From assembly GCA_025093555.1 (NCBI GenBank), contig JAIWNF010000149.1:1-24022 (forward strand): a DNA stretch of 24,022 nt, read 5' to 3'. The first letter of the stretch is position 1. Every line of letters starts with the position of its first letter. The notes beneath the pieces were generated by a model. The model was not told where the DNA came from and made no database searches. It was given only the letters and a program-made list of their open reading frames with translations. Positions 11,542-21,473 of this stretch are shown here, piece after piece. This stretch comes from Circinella umbellata (Eukaryota; Mucoromycota; Mucoromycetes; Mucorales; Lichtheimiaceae). The translations under genes were made by a program, and so were the position numbers.

Positions 11542-11809
11542 TTACAATGGTAAATTGATTAAACTACATGAAGGCCAGTTTCTGATCATTCTTTTAACAT
11601 TTCTCGATAGTTTTTGTTTTCTCAATTCATTTTCTAAAAGCTTTAACAAAGTCCCAAATGATTTACGTTTCCGATTGAGAATTTTGCAAAAAGCGTATAG
11701 GAATAAAATACGTATACTGGAATGATTCAAGTATGGTGATAGCCTTGATGATGTTTCTTTTTGTGCCTGTAATAAAGTTTCTATATATATGTATATATAA
11801 ACAGTTTCT
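11542..11809 (-). CDS. Unidentified ORF, 5'-truncated at palindrome centre (left)
   Basis: An open frame runs from the palindrome junction to a stop at 11544-11542. Its last ~78 residues (starting near LLQAQKETSSRL) are basic and helix-like, rich in Lys, Arg and Leu. A TTACAG just before the Ala-Gln-Lys segment could be a splice acceptor, making this the last exon of a gene whose 5' part is lost at the fold-back point. I recognise no family. It may be an accidental ORF, since the opposite strand is also open for 64 codons. Confidence 0.25.
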
Positions 11810-11844
11810 CCAATTAGTATTTTATGTATCATACAATAAAAAAA
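11810..11844. other. 35-base spacer at the palindrome centre
   Basis: Pairing stops after AGTTTCT (11803-11809) and resumes at AGAAACT (11845-11851). The AT-rich 35 bases between do not match each other as reverse complement. I see no resemblance to the PacBio SMRTbell adapter as I remember it. It could be a hairpin loop, a repair junction, or mis-called bases at a strand turn-around. Confidence 0.8.
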
Positions 11845-12109
11845 AGAAACTGATATATACATATATATAGAAACTTTATTACAGGCACAAAAAGAAACAT
11901 CATCAAGGCTATCACCATACTTGAATCATTCCAGTATACGTATTTTATTCCTATACGCTTTTTGCAAAATTCTCAATCGGAAACGTAAATCATTTGGGAC
12001 TTTGTTAAAGCTTTTAGAAAATGAATTGAGAAAACAAAAACTATCGAGAAATGTTAAAAGAATGATCAGAAACTGGCCTTCATGTAGTTTAATCAATTTA
12101 CCATTGTAA
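11845..12109 (+). CDS. Unidentified ORF, 5'-truncated at palindrome centre (right)
   Basis: Mirror of the ORF at 11542-11809, ending at 12107-12109. From the in-frame Met at 11921 it reads 62 residues, starting MNHSSIRILFLYAF, identical to the left copy. The 5' end is undefined because the frame enters the palindrome centre. No domain was recognised and its coding status is uncertain. Confidence 0.25.
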
Positions 12110-12851
12110 TCTATTATCAATTCTATTTCCCGGTATGTAACACCCCCGGGTCATTTCTTATTTCAAGTAACCCAAGTCATATGACGTGTCTTATATTCTT
12201 ATACCTATCAGACTCCTTTTTGTTTTTGTTTATCATCATATATCAGATATAATATCCAAAGAAAAAGGAATCCCGATCATTATAATAAATAAATTGAGTT
12301 TTTTTTTTAACCCCCCCCCTTCAAGACATTTAAATTGGGTACAAATTTAAGCAAACAGAGACTTTTTGTAGTATAAATTATAATGTTTTATTTAACGGCA
12401 CTATACGTATCCTTATCAAGAATCAACAAAAAATACATATGATTATATAATTATACTAGTACAATAATAAGTGTTAGAAGTTTTTTTCTTTGTATAAAAC
12501 TATAATAAATGAGAAGATATTGTCAGCGTTCCTCAATTCAACTACGCACGTATTATATCGATACGTATCAAAAAGCAATGTTCTCATTTATGTACTATTT
12601 ATTATTATCGCTTGGCGGTTATTATATATCATATTGTATACGTAATTAAATAACGCTTGAATGCTAATAATATAGAAGAAGAAAATATCAATATATCTAC
12701 CGTGTATGATACAATTATATATAAAAGAGGTTGTATATTTTATTGAAAGAAATACTGTAAAATATTAATAAAAAAAGTGTGGGTGTGACGGATAGATAGA
12801 AAAGTTGTATAATAACATAGTGACATACAAAAATCATATGATTTAATAAAA
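12110..12851. other. AT-rich intergenic stretch (right)
   Basis: Mirror of 10800-11541. It contains a run of nine C (12311-12319), matching the left G run in length, and TA-rich stretches. No gene seen. Confidence 0.6.
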
Positions 12852-14014
12852 TTATGATTTGATTGGGGTAGCAAGATTGTAAATAACAGCCCCTTCACCT
12901 AATAAACAAATTAATGTTATATAATAAGTCAAGTAATGAACACAATAAGTATAGAGAACACAATAACTTACTATAGTCTTTCCCTCTTCACGTTCATACG
13001 ATGGGGAAAAAGTTTTCGTTTTTCAGCATAATAGTGATCACGCATATCACCTTCACGAGCTGCATTATAAGTCAAATAAACAGCAATTCTAGAATTATTG
13101 GTATTGTTATTACCAGACGATGAGCAAGATAAGCACCAAAAATAAGAAGAGATCCCTAAATAATAGAAGAAGTGATAACAAGGAAAAGAAAGAACATGTG
13201 TATATTAGCTTTTTGGTTTTTTTTTTACTTAGCATTGCGCTATATACACATTATTTAGTTGAACAACAACAGCTCTGCTGCTAGTAATAAAAGTAATGAA
13301 CGTCATACAGGTTGTAAATAAATAGGTTCCATCTTGTTTATTACACCAATCGACAGCAATAGATCCATCATGTTTTTCTTGTGGTAAAATTCCGCGTTCA
13401 AATTGGTTTTTATGTGATCCAGGTACAACTTCTAGACAGCCATTTTCAGCAGTAGTAGGATCAATAGTGAACATAACAGTCATATGAGAAGATTGACAAA
13501 ATTGAACAAAAGCAGGAGCATCTTGATGAGCAGGAAATCCTATTATATTATATATAATTATTAGCCATTGTCGTTACATAACAATTAGGTAAGCTATTAC
13601 ATGAAGAGATATATATATTTTCTTTCTTCAAGAATAACAAATTTTTTTAACGTACCTCTACCACCGGAAGTTTATATTGACTTTTTCTTTGAACAATATA
13701 TTTTTCATTGTGAAGCTTTTCCAAAACATCTAAAAGTCTTTGACTTTTAATAACCAGACATGGCTTCATGAAATGGAGTAAAATTTTCGGTACGGATAGC
13801 TGATTTTCACCGGAAACAGTATTGGTTTCATAATATTGCATCCATTTACCCTTTTCTTTACCCCAATTTTGGAGCTCATGACAATAATTTGTTAAGTTTA
13901 TGTTCTTGAATAGAAAGAAATCATTGATCACAAATATCCATTTTCTTTATAAGATTCAAGTTGTTCGGTAGATAAGCCATAGGGTTGAGTATTCTGTACA
14001 GAAGAATTAGTCAT
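12852..14014 (-). pseudogene. PhnY-like dioxygenase right-arm copy, frameshifted
   Basis: Mirror of the intact gene at 9615-10799, with the start codon at 14014-14012 and stop at 12854-12852. One-base losses break the first exon: near 13931 a GG becomes G, and near 13820-13900 several bases are missing in the Ile-Gln-Glu-His region and after Gln-Leu. The metal-binding exon around 13510-13540 and the distal His exon remain recognisable, although the latter also has a lost base near 13118. Because the left copy is fully open, I read these as consensus errors in this arm. Confidence 0.85.
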
Positions 14015-14740
14015 TCTTAATTGATTAATTGGTTGTTCTTTGTTAAGTAGTAGTAATGCTGATAGATCGACTTGGTAATGATAGAGTTTGTTTGTTTTAC
14101 TATAGAAACAAAGGGAAAAAAAGCAAATTCCAAAAGTTTATATACGTATCATAAAATATACGTAGAAAATAAAACAGTAAATAAGAAATAGTGTAAGAAA
14201 TATCAAGACATCGTTCCTCGGAAGCGCTCGCTTGAAGCGATTCATGTTGTGTAAACAATTACATAAGTTTGTTTCTCACGAACCCGCGCAACATAGAAAT
14301 AACAGATCTTTGCAGGATACGTACCTTTAAAAAAATGAATAAAAGAGGGGGCCTGAACTTTTACTCAGGAACGTAAAAAAAAAGATGACTAGGTAGATAT
14401 TATAGAATCCACGTGGCCTCGAAGAATGTCCAAACTTATTATCATCATGGAAAAGAAGAAAAGGTAGAAAATCGATAATGATAATGCCCCACTGAGAAAT
14501 TGAGACAGGGGGCTGATGACGATTTGTACAATGATAACATCAGAACTAAATCAGGTAAATTGTACAAAAGCTTGTATATTCCCTAGTTTGAATCGTGAAA
14601 ATTACGTGCATTCCGCGGAACCAGTTCAAAAAGCCCCTTATAAGGGTTCCCCTTATAATGTTATTAATCAAGTGAATATTTTATATCGTTGCCTTCATTT
14701 GCTAATTATAACAAGATATTTATAATCCATATACAAAAAA
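14015..14740. promoter_or_regulatory. Divergent promoter of the PhnZ-like/PhnY-like pair (right)
   Basis: Mirror of 8836-9614, about 50 bases shorter through scattered gaps. It keeps the E-box, the TATA element and the conserved GC-richer block near 14213-14300. No gene seen. Confidence 0.55.
14410..14415. promoter_or_regulatory. CACGTG E-box, right copy
   Basis: Mirror of 9193-9198, in the context TCCACGTGGCC. Confidence 0.4.
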
Positions 14741-15638
14741 ATGAATTTGAAATTCAAATCAAGTTGTGATACTGTATTCAAAGTTCTTATCGATGGCAGT
14801 AAACAAGATTATATTGGTGAAAAATTTCCCAACTTGAACATAGTCTTCAAGCTGCTGTTCAAGCATTAGAGACCAGTAACGTATTTTATTATTTATTACA
14901 TCTATATTATATATACTAAAAAATATACTATTAGCTAAACTATTTCTATAGAGGCAGATAATGAAACAATATTGGCGGCACTTTTGCATGATATTGGCAG
15001 TTTGCAACATCTGCCGATCAAAAACAATGATCTGTGATACTTCTGCGCTCGCAGAACTAGAGCCAACAAATTCTACTACCACTTCTCCCAATTCAACCAT
15101 TAGTGTTGGAGTCACTGGCCATGAACGTATCGGTGCTGAATATCTCCGCAAACTAGGATTTTCGAACAAAGTGGCTCAACTAGTTGAATCACATGTACCG
15201 GTCAAACGTTATCTAACAGGAAAGGACCATAGTTACTATGAAAGTTTAAGTGGCGCTAGTAAATATCTTTAAAGTATCAGGTAAAGTCTCCATCATTGAC
15301 TTTTATAAATCATACCATCAGTGTTTGCTGAATTGTTTAGCTATAGCAGTGGATATATATATTTATATATATAATATAAAATGTATACCGTAGTAGAATA
15401 TTGACGAACTGACTGACCCATTTATACACTATATTTTATTTATCAAGGGTGGCCCATTTACACCAGAACAAGTGAAAGAGTTTGAAGAAGATCCTTTATT
15501 TGAATTAAAAGTTCAAGTCCGGAAATGGGATGATGCTGCTAAAGTGGTGGACTTGAAGTCCCTGATCTTGAATCATATCGACAAATGGCTGTGGGCCATC
15601 TTATGAAGCAAGATAAAGTAGCAACTGCATTAGCATAA
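14741..15638 (+). pseudogene. PhnZ-like HD oxygenase right-arm copy, frameshifted
   Basis: Mirror of the intact gene at 7938-8835. The first exon has lost bases (ATGAATTTGAAATT here against ATGAATTTTGAAAT in the left arm, and further gaps to about 14775). Exon 2 has a lost C near 14999 that disrupts the segment after the His-Asp pair, and exon 3 has changes near 15549. The 3' end differs from the left. Here the frame runs on as Met-Lys-Gln-Asp-Lys-Val-Ala-Thr-Ala-Leu-Ala before a stop at 15636-15638, so the true C-terminus is uncertain by about ten residues. Confidence 0.82.
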
Positions 15639-15651
15639 TTAATTTACAATA

Positions 15652-15682
15652 AATAATAATAACAATAATAATAATAATAATA
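15652..15682. repeat. (AAT)n microsatellite
   Basis: A tandem AAT/AAC tract lies just after the HD gene. The left arm has only a short ATTATTATTTATT at the matching place (about 7892-7910). Confidence 0.85.
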
Positions 15683-15857
15683 CCAATAGGTTGTAGAGTA
15701 CTTCCTAGTACATGAATAGCATGTAACAGTTCAAAAAAATACATAAACATGTTTTTATATTCAAGAGACAAAAAATATAATATAAAATGGATATTTGTAT
15801 TGATATATATGATAAAGAAAAGTAGAAAATAAGAGAAAAAAAAGGTACGTAGATTTA

Positions 15858-18426
15858 TTATAGATCAATCAAAGGTGCTTCTTCAATAGGTTTTGATTGT
15901 TGCACTGGTTGTTGAGGTTGGGATGAAGGTGGCGTTGGGGTATGATTAGGAACAGAAGGGTACATGGGTTGTTGGGGTTGCTGTGGTTGTTGTGATAACT
16001 GCTGCGGATAAGGTTGTTGAAATTGCTGAGATTGTTGATGTGTATATTGAGGTTGAGAAATGTTTTGGGTAATTGGAGGTTGAACAGATTGTTGCTGCTG
16101 TTGAGGTGCTGGTGATCCAACGTGGCCGTATTGTTGTGGTTGTTCGGTTTGATAAGGATATGACACAGGTGGTGCATTTGGAGCACGGTTATGAGTAGAT
16201 GTGGTATATGTGGATGGGTAATTATTGGTAGGAGGTTGGATGGTTGGGTACAAAGAAGAAACAGGTTGCTGTTGTATTGGTGAAGTAGGAGTAGTAGGGT
16301 ATTGAGCTCCTGCATAAATTTGAGTCCCTGTTGTAGAAAAAGCTCCTCGATTATAAGAATTTGCTACTCGTTGCTGAAGTAATTGATCATATTTTTTTAC
16401 AGACATATTCAATTTTTCATGCAACTCAGCAAATTTTTCTAAGTACGATTGCAATGAGTAAAATAAATATATGAATATTATTATTTTTTTTGGATTTTTA
16501 ATAAATACATAAGTACTTACGATATCTTTGACTCGCTTCATCCAGATTCTTTACTAACTTTGGTTGTAAAGTACCAATTTGAGTATAAAGACGATTAATT
16601 TGATTGTCATTACCAATCGTGTTTCCAGAATCATTGATTCGATGCATCAATAATGAAAATAACTCAATGTTTTCCATTTCTACAGGTGTTAGTTCATCCC
16701 CTTTTACACCTGTCGTTGCACTTGTATGAGTATTCTTAGTTGTTGTTATTGTTGGTGCCTTTTGATTAGTATAATATTCAAAAGTAGATTTTTGTGCGTC
16801 TTCCATGTCTTTTAATGATGCTGCTATCGCGGCAGCTAATTCTGGATCTTCTTCATCCTCTCGACCTTCACTATGTTGTTGTTGATTATTGTTCACTAAA
16901 GACGACGTTTGTTCCCATTCAGCCGTTTTATTGCTTTCCACCTTATTGTACGGTGATGGCGAGTTATATCCTCCATATCCACTAGTTTGTTCAGCGTCTA
17001 TCTTAGACAATTCAAGAGCTTTCTTCAAATCTTCTTCAAATTGCGTATCATCATCATTAATGTTATTATTATTATTATTAGCCGTTGTCTTAGTTGTAGC
17101 GGGCTGTGAATGGTTTAGTATTGTGGGAGTGCGAGCCGATGAAGGTGTTGCTTGCGCTGCGGCGGATTGTGGTGGTGCACCTGGATAAAGTGGTAATGGA
17201 CCATCTTTCTTAGCAACACGCGATAACTTAAGCTTGATATAACATCCATAACATACTCGAACAGATTCATCAATTGCCATATGAGGTAAAGGTAATGATT
17301 TTGAAGAACATTCTTGACAAAACGTTCCACCACAATTTCGACAATGATGCTATAAGTAACATGACCCCGCATATAAATTTTCAGTTACTCGTTCAATTTT
17401 GTTACAAATACCTTTTTCTCTCCTCTTCCTCAGATCCTTTGATCATTTGTCTATATAAAATCTTAATACCTTACGATTAGTCAGAGTAAATGGCGTTCTA
17501 CAACGTTCACATACATCTGAGTCCGTCCATTCAGGAGGCTGTCATATACAAATATAAAACAGTGTTAATAGTGAAACAATAAGCCATTGCTTGTTGCTAT
17601 GAATGTATTCATAGAGTACATAATTACCGCAATGGTCTCTAATAAAAATGAATTCACTGGTTCTTGAACTTCGGGAAAAGAAACACCTTCTGCGCGAAAA
17701 AGATTATAGGTATCGGTCAAGTAACTAAGCGATGGAGTATTTTTGGCTGCGATAGCCCATGTTTGAAGAATTGATAATGTACGTAATCTTACATTATAAT
17801 CCGTACTCTATATATATATATATTATTATCCTTATTCTTATTTACCCATTCCCATGTGGTATATCCATCTTATTCGATAACCAAAACAAAACAATAAACA
17901 TTATGTTTTTCTTTTAACATACCGATGAGTGTACTATAGAAGAGATACCTTCCATAAACTCACGACTAGCTATTTCTCGAACAAACTGATCACCTCCATT
18001 TTTCAAACAAGTATCTGTGAGCTAATATAAATAATAAATGTATGAGTAATTTTTCTTTTTCTTTTTTTTCCTTTTATGTACGTGTGTATTTAATACATAA
18101 AAAAAAATCTTACAGATAACGTTGCCATTTGAACGTTTGGATTTTTATGTTGGAGACGTTTATGTAAGGAACGCATAGCATCTTTGGCATTAACTTTTTT
18201 ACTACGAATTTGATCACTAATCATAAATTGAAGGGCAACGTCTTCTTGGTGTGCCGGTAAGAGTTCCGACGTTGCTTTTTCTAATATAATAATAAATATT
18301 TTTGTTATTTTATGTAGAAACATACACATACATACATATATATATATATGTAGTTTGAAAGAAAAAGTATTTTTTTTTACCAATAAGCTCATCTAAAGGA
18401 GTTTGACCCCACCACAATGAGACCAT
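15858..18426 (-). CDS. VPS27: Vps27/HRS, ESCRT-0 subunit (VHS-FYVE-UIM)
   Basis: Seven exons, 18426-18381, 18280-18114, 18021-17923, 17807-17628, 17538-17470, 17349-16521 and 16438-15858, join in phase to 656 residues (yeast Vps27 is 622). A VHS domain fills about residues 1-145. The FYVE zinc finger (about 165-227) has all eight cysteines (174, 177, 190, 193, 198, 201, 220, 223) and the PI3P-binding RKHHCR motif at 186-191. Two ubiquitin-interacting motifs follow near 290-305 ([12 protein letters not shown]) and 353-368 ([12 protein letters not shown]). A helical GAT-like core lies at about 410-490. The tail is Pro/Gln-rich and ends in LIDL, a clathrin-box-like motif. The protein binds ubiquitylated cargo and PI3P on endosomes with Hse1 and recruits ESCRT-I. 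It converges with the HD gene (220 nt apart) and is divergent from TFB5. Confidence 0.95.
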
Positions 18427-18548
18427 AATAAGTTTTTTTGTTTTTTTATGCGAAGAACGCGCAGCAAAGTGTGGTAATAGAGAATTTAGAGAAGAGAAAC
18501 GTGGAGGAGTAAAAAAAAAGTAGTTGGGAAAAAAAAAAGCGAGAAGGA

Positions 18549-18553
18549 CCAAT
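18549..18553. promoter_or_regulatory. CCAAT box in TFB5/VPS27 divergent promoter
   Basis: CCAAT (GGACCAATC) lies in the 256-nt space between the VPS27 start (18426) and the TFB5 start (18683). The mirror ATTGG is near 5051-5055. A HAP/CBC binding role is plausible but inferred. Confidence 0.35.
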
Positions 18554-18682
18554 CAAAGTCACAAAAATAATCCAGTTTCCAATTACAGGAACCAAAAAGT
18601 AATTTTGCATATTTTTTTTTTTTCCTCTCTGCACCGAAAGAAAAAAAGAAGAAGTATTTTTTTATCTCTCTAACGATTCTTA

Positions 18683-18910
18683 ATGGTTAAGGCAGTAAAA
18701 GGTGTATTGTTGGAGTGTGATACGACGGTCAAACAAATAGTTCTCAATCTCAACAAAAAAGGCAACTTTGTGATCGAAGATCTTGACGAGACTCATTTGT
18801 TTGTAGAAGCATCGTGTGTTAAAAATCTTCAATATCAACTCGATCGAATTCTTGACGAAAACGCTTATACCATTTCAGCAGAAGATCGAGAGAATAAAGG
18901 AAAAAACTAA
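18683..18910 (+). CDS. TFB5: TFIIH subunit Tfb5 (TTDA/GTF2H5), right copy
   Basis: 75 residues, single exon, same translation as the left copy. The beta-strand/helix pattern with the conserved DLDETHLFVE block (residues 33-42) matches the small dimer-forming TFB5 fold. It works in the TFIIH core for DNA-repair bubble opening. It is followed in the same direction by RRN7 (302 nt later). The spacing and the repeat tract between them argue for separate transcripts. Confidence 0.93.
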   Translation: MVKAVKGVLLECDTTVKQIVLNLNKKGNFVIEDLDETHLFVEASCVKNLQYQLDRILDENAYTISAEDRENKGKN

Positions 18911-19171
18911 TTTTTTTATTTCCCATTACAACAATAACAATTTTATTACTTTTGTACATTTTTTATTCTATTTTTTCATTCATTCCAATTCAATTCAATT
19001 CATTAACTTTTTTTCTCTTTTAAAAATACAATACACAAGAAAGCTTTCATATTATTATTTTCACCTTTATTCATAACACGCACACGCACACACAAGCGCG
19101 CATTATAATTTGTATATTACATTTTTCTCCCTTTCTTTTTTTATATTTGTAACTATATACCACCAACAACA

Positions 19172-19196
19172 ACACACACACACACACACACACACA
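19172..19196. repeat. (CA)n microsatellite upstream of RRN7
   Basis: An alternating CA tract ends 16 nt before the RRN7 ATG, so it probably lies in the 5' leader or core promoter. A second imperfect CA/CG tract is at about 19078-19100. Confidence 0.9.
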
Positions 19197-19212
19197 AACA
19201 ACAAGAACGAAC

Positions 19213-21215
19213 ATGAGAAGAAAAGAACCTTGTGAACGATGTGGAACAAGACGTTTTAAAAAAAAGTCTGACGGTACAATGGTATGCAAGAATGGTCACG
19301 TATTACTCGGTTGGATAGAACAAACCCAAGATGATGGAATAATTTATACCGGTAGAAGACGAAAACGAGTAAAAGGACTCAAACATGTTGATAACGAAGA
19401 TGATCGTAAGTCATATGGGTCAATGAATTAGGGTTTTAATTGATTAAACGACACATAATTTTTTATCTGACTTTCTTACTTTTTTTTAGGGTATACGGGT
19501 ATGGATCGAGAAAGTGTCATTGTTCAAGTCTGTCAAACTGGATTAAATTTAATAGTCGAATATTGTGTTCGTGAATTCGGTTTTCCAGAAAATATTCAAA
19601 TAATTGCGCAATCAATATGGGAAATTTATGTTATTGGCAGTGAAAAATCAATTACTTTTGATATATTTGATACTGAAGATGATGATCACTTTGATCACAG
19701 TCAACAATCACAACAACAGTCAATAACTGGAAACGTTTTGAAAACAATGCCCATGCCATCAAGAACTTTGGAAGATGAATTAGGTGTTGATTTCGATGGC
19801 GATGATCCATTTGATAAAGAAGTACAAAACCATATTAATGAAGAAAAGCAACGACATCAACAGAAAAAAGGAAAGGATGCACATGACAACAGTAACGATG
19901 GCAACGATGGCAACGATAATGACTATAATGATAATGACAAAGATGACAATGAAGGAATATATGAATGGCCACAATTACGATACGCTCATATCATTATATT
20001 TTTATTTTTAACATTCAAATGGGCACGTCTTCCAGTTTTATTTTCTGATATTCGTCGATGGTGTCAAACATTACAGCTTCCTTATATGGATACGCTATAC
20101 CAAATACCAGACAGAGTGGTCCGACGTCTCGATCGAGCTACTATTTACACACTCAAATATATACCGTATATTTCTGTCTTGAATAAAGACTTACGTCGCT
20201 ATCAAATTTGTTTTGAAAAACATTGTGGACTTAAATTTTCAAATGAGAATGTTCCTGGTTTACTTCATCGGTTATATCCTCATTTTGGTCTACCAGGTAA
20301 ATATTTATATCTATACATGTACTATCTCGTTCATTTTTATCTTTTTTATTTCTAATCTTCAAACGAATAGATACATTTCGAAGTCATGCAAGCGTAATTC
20401 TCCAAAAGATGCAAAAGAGTATGGTGAAACATGACAAATATTTCAAAACTAAAGATAAAAATGATGATATTCAAGCTGTCATATGTATGGTTATGGTTAT
20501 CAAAATACTTTACTATCTGGATGATCGACCTGAAGGCAAAAAAAATCGACCTTTACCAACAGCACCATCAAAAGAATCCATTATTAAAAATATACAATCT
20601 AGTATACATCAATGTAAAAATATCAAGAGAAAAAGGTAAATAATAATAACAAAGCTAGTAGTATGGAAAACAGAGAAACTGACTATAAGCATTTATTTAT
20701 TGTTGTTGTTTTACTAGGTTGATGGCGATGAATGGTGAAAATTCTCAAGTGAACATTGCGTTTCTTGAAAATCTTGTTCGAATGCTTCAAATAGCCAATT
20801 TTACAAAAAAAGAAGGTAAAATAGCAATTAATAATCTTTTTATATCATTATCATATTCTAAGCATATATGTCTTTAAAAATAATAGGTCTCACATTCAAA
20901 AAAGAAGTTTCTTCTACTGGGAAACAATTCAATAAGCAATTCGATTTGATTTATTTACCATCAGAACAACTTCAAGACTTGAACTTTTTGAATTGTTTGG
21001 ATTTAAAGAAGGCTAAAGATCAAATTAGTAATTCACCATCTGTTTATGATATTACATTTCAAAAAAGAAAAACAGCAATTTATCGGGCTAAAATAATGTC
21101 GGAAGAGTATCGAACTCTTCTAGAACTTGCTGCTTGTTTAATCGATGTAGATATTAGTTATTTACAAGTTTCATTAACTAGATTCGAATATCGATTAAGA
21201 AACTTTATTGGATAA
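19213..21215 (+). CDS. RRN7: Rrn7/TAF1B, RNA polymerase I core factor subunit
   Basis: Five exons, 19213-19405, 19490-20296, 20371-20635, 20718-20815 and 20887-21215, join in phase to 563 residues. The N-terminal zinc ribbon has Cys7-x2-Cys10 and Cys25-x3-His29 (CERCG and CKNGH), typical of Rrn7/TAF1B, a TFIIB-like factor that positions polymerase I at rDNA promoters. A cyclin-fold region follows, with the family-like ARLPVLFSDIRRW segment at about residues 240-252. An acidic Asn/Asp/Gly-rich linker (residues about 190-215, repeating Asn-Asp-Gly) interrupts it. The C-terminal helical block (EEYRTLLELAACLIDVD) is similar to the family end. The assignment of the last two exons to this gene rests on clean phase and splice sites. 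Confidence 0.88.
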
Positions 21216-21473
21216 AAAAATAAATAAATTGTGCTGTTTTTTTTATTTTGCATGATTTGCTGGGTTCATATGTAATTTTCAAATATGGTTTAAAACGTCT
21301 ACGTGTGTACGTACATTATATAATTTTGTCCCGATATAAAAAAAATTGTGAATAGGCGCGCGTATATGTAATATATTTCTTTCTTTTCTTTTCTTTTGAT
21401 CATTTCCTCCATTTCTATTCCATATATTTCGTTTTCATAGTATAATAATAAAAAAGAGAGAAAGAAAAGAATC

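Larger units (their letters stand above)
1..11809. repeat. Left arm of ~11.8-kb inverted repeat
   Basis: The whole stretch recurs as reverse complement in 11845-23650. For example, the TFB5 ORF at 4697-4924 (minus) equals that at 18683-18910 (plus), and the window start equals the reverse complement of about 23620-23650. The arms are colinear across seven genes and their intergenic DNA, and differ by scattered one- to few-base indels and some substitutions. The match reaches base 1, so the arm may begin at a contig end or continue outside the window. Confidence 0.97.

Noticed and set aside
12130..12160. TGTAACACCCCCGGGTCA near the central ORF as a transposon terminal repeat
   Set aside because: Its inverted partner at about 11487-11517 is just the other palindrome arm. 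No independent terminal repeat, target duplication or transposase motif was found.
9615..14014. Two diverged paralogues each of the dioxygenase and HD genes
   Set aside because: Differences are mostly single-base indels that break frames, introns and flanks match as well as exons do, and the copies are mirror images of one locus. This is one gene pair represented twice.
19966..20030. Hydrophobic segment in RRN7 (HIIIFLFLTFKW) taken as a retained intron or membrane helix
   Set aside because: The frame is open through it, no convincing donor/acceptor pair brackets it, and the TAF1B/Rrn7 family has a hydrophobic helix just before the Arg-Leu-Pro segment.
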